Shown here: one piece after another, positions 61,968 through 64,000 of the stretch
Position numbering within the stretch: position 1 is the first letter of the stretch
Layout: each line of letters opens with the position of its first letter
Origin: JACMRP01 sp047302465
GTDB taxonomy: Bacteria; Bdellovibrionota; Bdellovibrionia; Bdellovibrionales; Bdellovibrionaceae
Assembly (NCBI RefSeq): GCF_047302465.1
Contig: NZ_CP178621.1
Coordinates: forward strand, 1,984,001-2,048,000
Length of the DNA: 64,000 nucleotides
Direction of reading: 5' to 3'
Notes under the pieces: model-generated
The model's database searches: none
Told to the model about the DNA's origin: nothing
What the model saw: the letters and a program-made list of their open reading frames with translations, nothing else
Made by a program: the position numbers and the translations under genes

Positions 61968-62555
61968 ATGCAGATCGATAAAATCAAGCCAGACAACTCC
62001 CCAGTACCTTTTGAAATCCCCACGGAAACACCCGAAGAGAAAACGCCACAGACTCCATCATATCCAGAATCTCTCAAAAAGATATTTAGAAATCGTCAAA
62101 ACCTCGAATGGGAAATGGGCACCGGTTTTCATAGTGGCCCTAAAGGACGCCGTAAAGGTTATGTTCTAACCTTATGGTCTGTGATGGCATCAGCAATCGA
62201 TGCCCTGTTGTTGATTGCGATGAGTTGTATTTTTATGATGGCGTTTTTAAAAATCATAAAGACCCCCATCACTCAAGGATTGTTGCAAGACTTTGCTGTG
62301 ATCTATGTTCTAGGCTCTTGGCTTTATATGATCACGACAAGATTTTTTATTGGCTCTTCAATTGGCGAAGCCGCGTGTGATATTCGTTTGGGAAAACCAC
62401 AAGAAAGAATGTCGTCATGGTATTTTCTGAAAGTCGTTTTCAGAGCGACTTTAGTGGTTGCAACAGGAATTGTTGTGTTGCCGCTTTTATCACTGATTTT
62501 CGGCAAAGATATTCCAGGCAGTCTTTCTGGAATTAAATTATTCTCTTTAAAATAA
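61968..62555 (+). CDS. RDD-family membrane protein
   Basis: ATG 61968 follows a GGGAGGGC site; a longer ORF from 61839 has no ribosome site and overlaps the divergent promoter. A ~60-residue cytoplasmic tail is followed by the RDD core: VLTLWSVMASAIDALLLIAMS (Asp in the first TM), GSSIGEAACDIRLG, and a third hydrophobic helix. RDD proteins are transporters or membrane proteins of mostly unknown substrate. 195 residues. Confidence 0.78.
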   Translation: MQIDKIKPDNSPVPFEIPTETPEEKTPQTPSYPESLKKIFRNRQNLEWEMGTGFHSGPKGRRKGYVLTLWSVMASAIDALLLIAMSCIFMMAFLKIIKTPITQGLLQDFAVIYVLGSWLYMITTRFFIGSSIGEAACDIRLGKPQERMSSWYFLKVVFRATLVVATGIVVLPLLSLIFGKDIPGSLSGIKLFSLK

Positions 62556-62563
62556 ATGATCTA

Positions 62564-62884
62564 TTAGCGTCTTTTACGGGGGCGACGTCTGCGCTCGGCT
62601 TTAAGAGTCGCTTCAATTTCGAATTCAGTCAGCTGTCTTCGGCGATTCAGTTCTGAAAGCTGGGAAGAGAACAATATAAAGAAAATAAATCCGCAAATGC
62701 CAATAGCATTCCAAGACCAATCAAAGAATTCAGACTCGACGATTTTTTTAGCAAGTAGTTTGTTGGCAGTTGCAATGGCGGTCAGGATGAACAGAGTCAC
62801 AGTCACGATATCCGTGAAGTGGCTGATGCTGTTAAACCGTTGTGTGGCCACCAAGAGTCGGTGGTATTTGTTTGGAAGCGCCAT
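62564..62884 (-). CDS. Two-TM membrane protein with basic tail
   Basis: 106 residues. Two TM helices, around IVTVTLFILTAIATANKLL and NAIGICGFIFFILFSS, are followed by a Glu/Arg-rich tail (RRRQLTEFEIEATLKAERRRR). Its start lies 18 bp after the stop of the methyltransferase gene, so the two are probably co-transcribed. No family was recognised. Confidence 0.65.
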   Translation of the reverse strand: MALPNKYHRLLVATQRFNSISHFTDIVTVTLFILTAIATANKLLAKKIVESEFFDWSWNAIGICGFIFFILFSSQLSELNRRRQLTEFEIEATLKAERRRRPRKRR

Positions 62885-62902
62885 TAATGAAAGTTTACAG
62901 AA

Positions 62903-64000
62903 TTAACCCCATAAACTCAAGACTTCATAGTGTGTGGTCTGAGGGAACTGATCAACAATATGAAGTCGCTTTAATTGGTAACCAGCCTCTTGCAGGCGCT
63001 TACCATCCTCGACGAAGCTCTCGGGGAAGCATGACATATAAAGAAAATGTTGAGGTTTACGAGTCTCTGCAATCAGAGGTTTCAAGAAGTCCTTTAAGCC
63101 TGAGCGCGGGGGATTGACCAAAACGGTGTCGAAGGTCCCAAAGTTTTGCGGATTTCTATTTTGAAAATCCCCCTGCAAAATCTGAAGACGATCACGGATG
63201 TTTTCAAAACCGGATTGCTTTGAAAGTGCCTCGACACTTTTTTCAAACCCCGCCAAAGCATCGCGATCAATTTCACACGCAGTCAGTTTGCGAGATTTTC
63301 CAAGTGCCGGAAAACTTAAATTTCCGATACCGGATCCGAACTCTAAAATGTGTTGAGCATCGACATCGTTTAACCAAGTTTCGATAACTGCAGTCAGTGC
63401 GCGGTTGGCTTCAAAACCTGTCTGGGTGAAGCTTCCAACTGAGCAATACAAATCCACGGGTTTTCCATAGATGCGGCTTTGGAACCAAATGTGGGGCTCA
63501 GGATCTGTTAATTTTAACTGCTCGCCAACTTTTGTGAGCACTTTATGGCGCTGGCCGATTTCGACATGGGCTTTTTCAAGAAGACCGGAAAGAATCGCCT
63601 TTTCCTCGAGAAGGTTCTTGATATCGATATTGGCAAAATCCAGCCAAAGTCCTCTTTGACCTTGCGGTCCGACCCTAAGTCGTAAAGAACCCTTTTGGAT
63701 GGGCCATTTTATGTTACGCACTTCTGTTAACCAGGATTGTAGGGGTGCAGAGAGCTGCTTGCAGACCTCGATATCGAGTATTTGCCGTGTATTTTTCTCA
63801 TAAAGTCCTAAGGAACCGCGGTCAAAAACAAGGTCTACACGGTCACGCAACCCCGCGGGAGCAGGGCTTGTCAGCTCTAAAACTCCATTAAATGGGATTT
63901 GGGCCTGGTTTAAAAGGTCCAAGAGGTGCTTTTTCTTAAGCTGATGCTGTTCCTTAAGGGAAAGATCTAAGTATTGGCAACCAGCGCATTTTTCTTTGTA
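62903..64000 (-). CDS. TrmA/RlmD-type class I SAM RNA methyltransferase (5' end cut by window)
   Basis: The frame is open to the end of the window, so the N-terminus is missing. At the far end it reads KCAGCQYLDLSLKEQ, the Fe-S-binding CxxC region of this family. The SAM motif is ILEFGSGIGNLSFPALG. The base-binding/catalytic motif is TVLVNPPRSGL. The catalytic cysteine is in YMSCFPESFVED, followed by the closing HYEVLSLWG. These proteins methylate uridine C5 in 23S rRNA or tRNA. RlmD, RlmC or TrmA cannot be told apart without the full sequence. Confidence 0.9.
   Translation of the reverse strand, partial: YKEKCAGCQYLDLSLKEQHQLKKKHLLDLLNQAQIPFNGVLELTSPAPAGLRDRVDLVFDRGSLGLYEKNTRQILDIEVCKQLSAPLQSWLTEVRNIKWPIQKGSLRLRVGPQGQRGLWLDFANIDIKNLLEEKAILSGLLEKAHVEIGQRHKVLTKVGEQLKLTDPEPHIWFQSRIYGKPVDLYCSVGSFTQTGFEANRALTAVIETWLNDVDAQHILEFGSGIGNLSFPALGKSRKLTACEIDRDALAGFEKSVEALSKQSGFENIRDRLQILQGDFQNRNPQNFGTFDTVLVNPPRSGLKDFLKPLIAETRKPQHFLYMSCFPESFVEDGKRLQEAGYQLKRLHIVDQFPQTTHYEVLSLWG

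Overview
The window reads as chromosomal DNA from a Bdellovibrio-like predatory bacterium (Bdellovibrionota). This rests on gene content, not on a database match. Two phage-tail-fibre-like adhesin genes resemble the MAT fibre family described in Bdellovibrio. Many secreted proteases, lipoproteins and repeat proteins of unknown function are present, next to ordinary housekeeping genes. Base composition looks mid-40s % GC by eye (not computed). Almost every gap between genes is short. No rRNA, CRISPR array, insertion sequence or prophage core was seen.

Layout. 1-7.7 kb: the end of a TPR/YbgF-like gene, a FecR-like secreted protein, a long coiled-coil protein, pyruvate kinase, and a DUF3857-transglutaminase-TPR protein. 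7.7-11.9 kb (minus strand): a cyclic-nucleotide-binding regulator, a small membrane protein, and a three-gene operon for thiolase and both subunits of a 3-oxoacid CoA-transferase. 12-18.3 kb: an accessory stretch with a DUF4097-like protein, a histone-H1-like/zinc-knuckle protein, a likely HNH nuclease remnant, a cysteine-rich repeat lipoprotein, secreted unknowns and a MITE-like palindromic element. 18.4-20.3 kb: miaB overlapping a BFN-domain gene.

20.4-39.7 kb is the most striking part. A 10.8-kb minus-strand gene encodes a fibre of about 3,610 residues. It has five in-frame repeats of about 1.3 kb, a VGIGT-type fibre module and a glycine-rich C-terminal tip. A second, plus-strand fibre gene at 36.0-39.7 kb ends in an intramolecular chaperone (peptidase S74) domain. 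The two genes point away from each other and flank a gamma-carbonic anhydrase, guaB, guaA and an AgmX-like gene. They share a perfect 56-bp tract in inverted orientation, so they could exchange sequence or invert the purine-biosynthesis segment between them.

39.8-50 kb: a secreted phospholipase-D-like protein, dnaE, a pair of FlgT/CsgG-like envelope genes, tRNA-Val(GAC) followed by a short hairpin array, a GlsB/YeaQ-like membrane protein, a MerR regulator with a matching operator, and methionine aminopeptidase. 50-64 kb: an envelope and secretion-rich stretch with a pseudo-active-site M23 protein, a trypsin-like lipoprotein, an exported class I glutamine amidotransferase-like hydrolase, a GST, ttcA, an MscS channel, an NlpC/P60-like lipoprotein, a degenerate PilZ membrane protein, an Asp-tract secreted protein and an RDD membrane protein. 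The last gene, a TrmA/RlmD-type RNA methyltransferase, is cut by the window end.

Together the genes fit a hunter that lives on prey: adhesins for prey recognition, secreted hydrolases for prey envelope and protein, and CoA-transferase/thiolase for four-carbon acid use. That ecological reading is inference.
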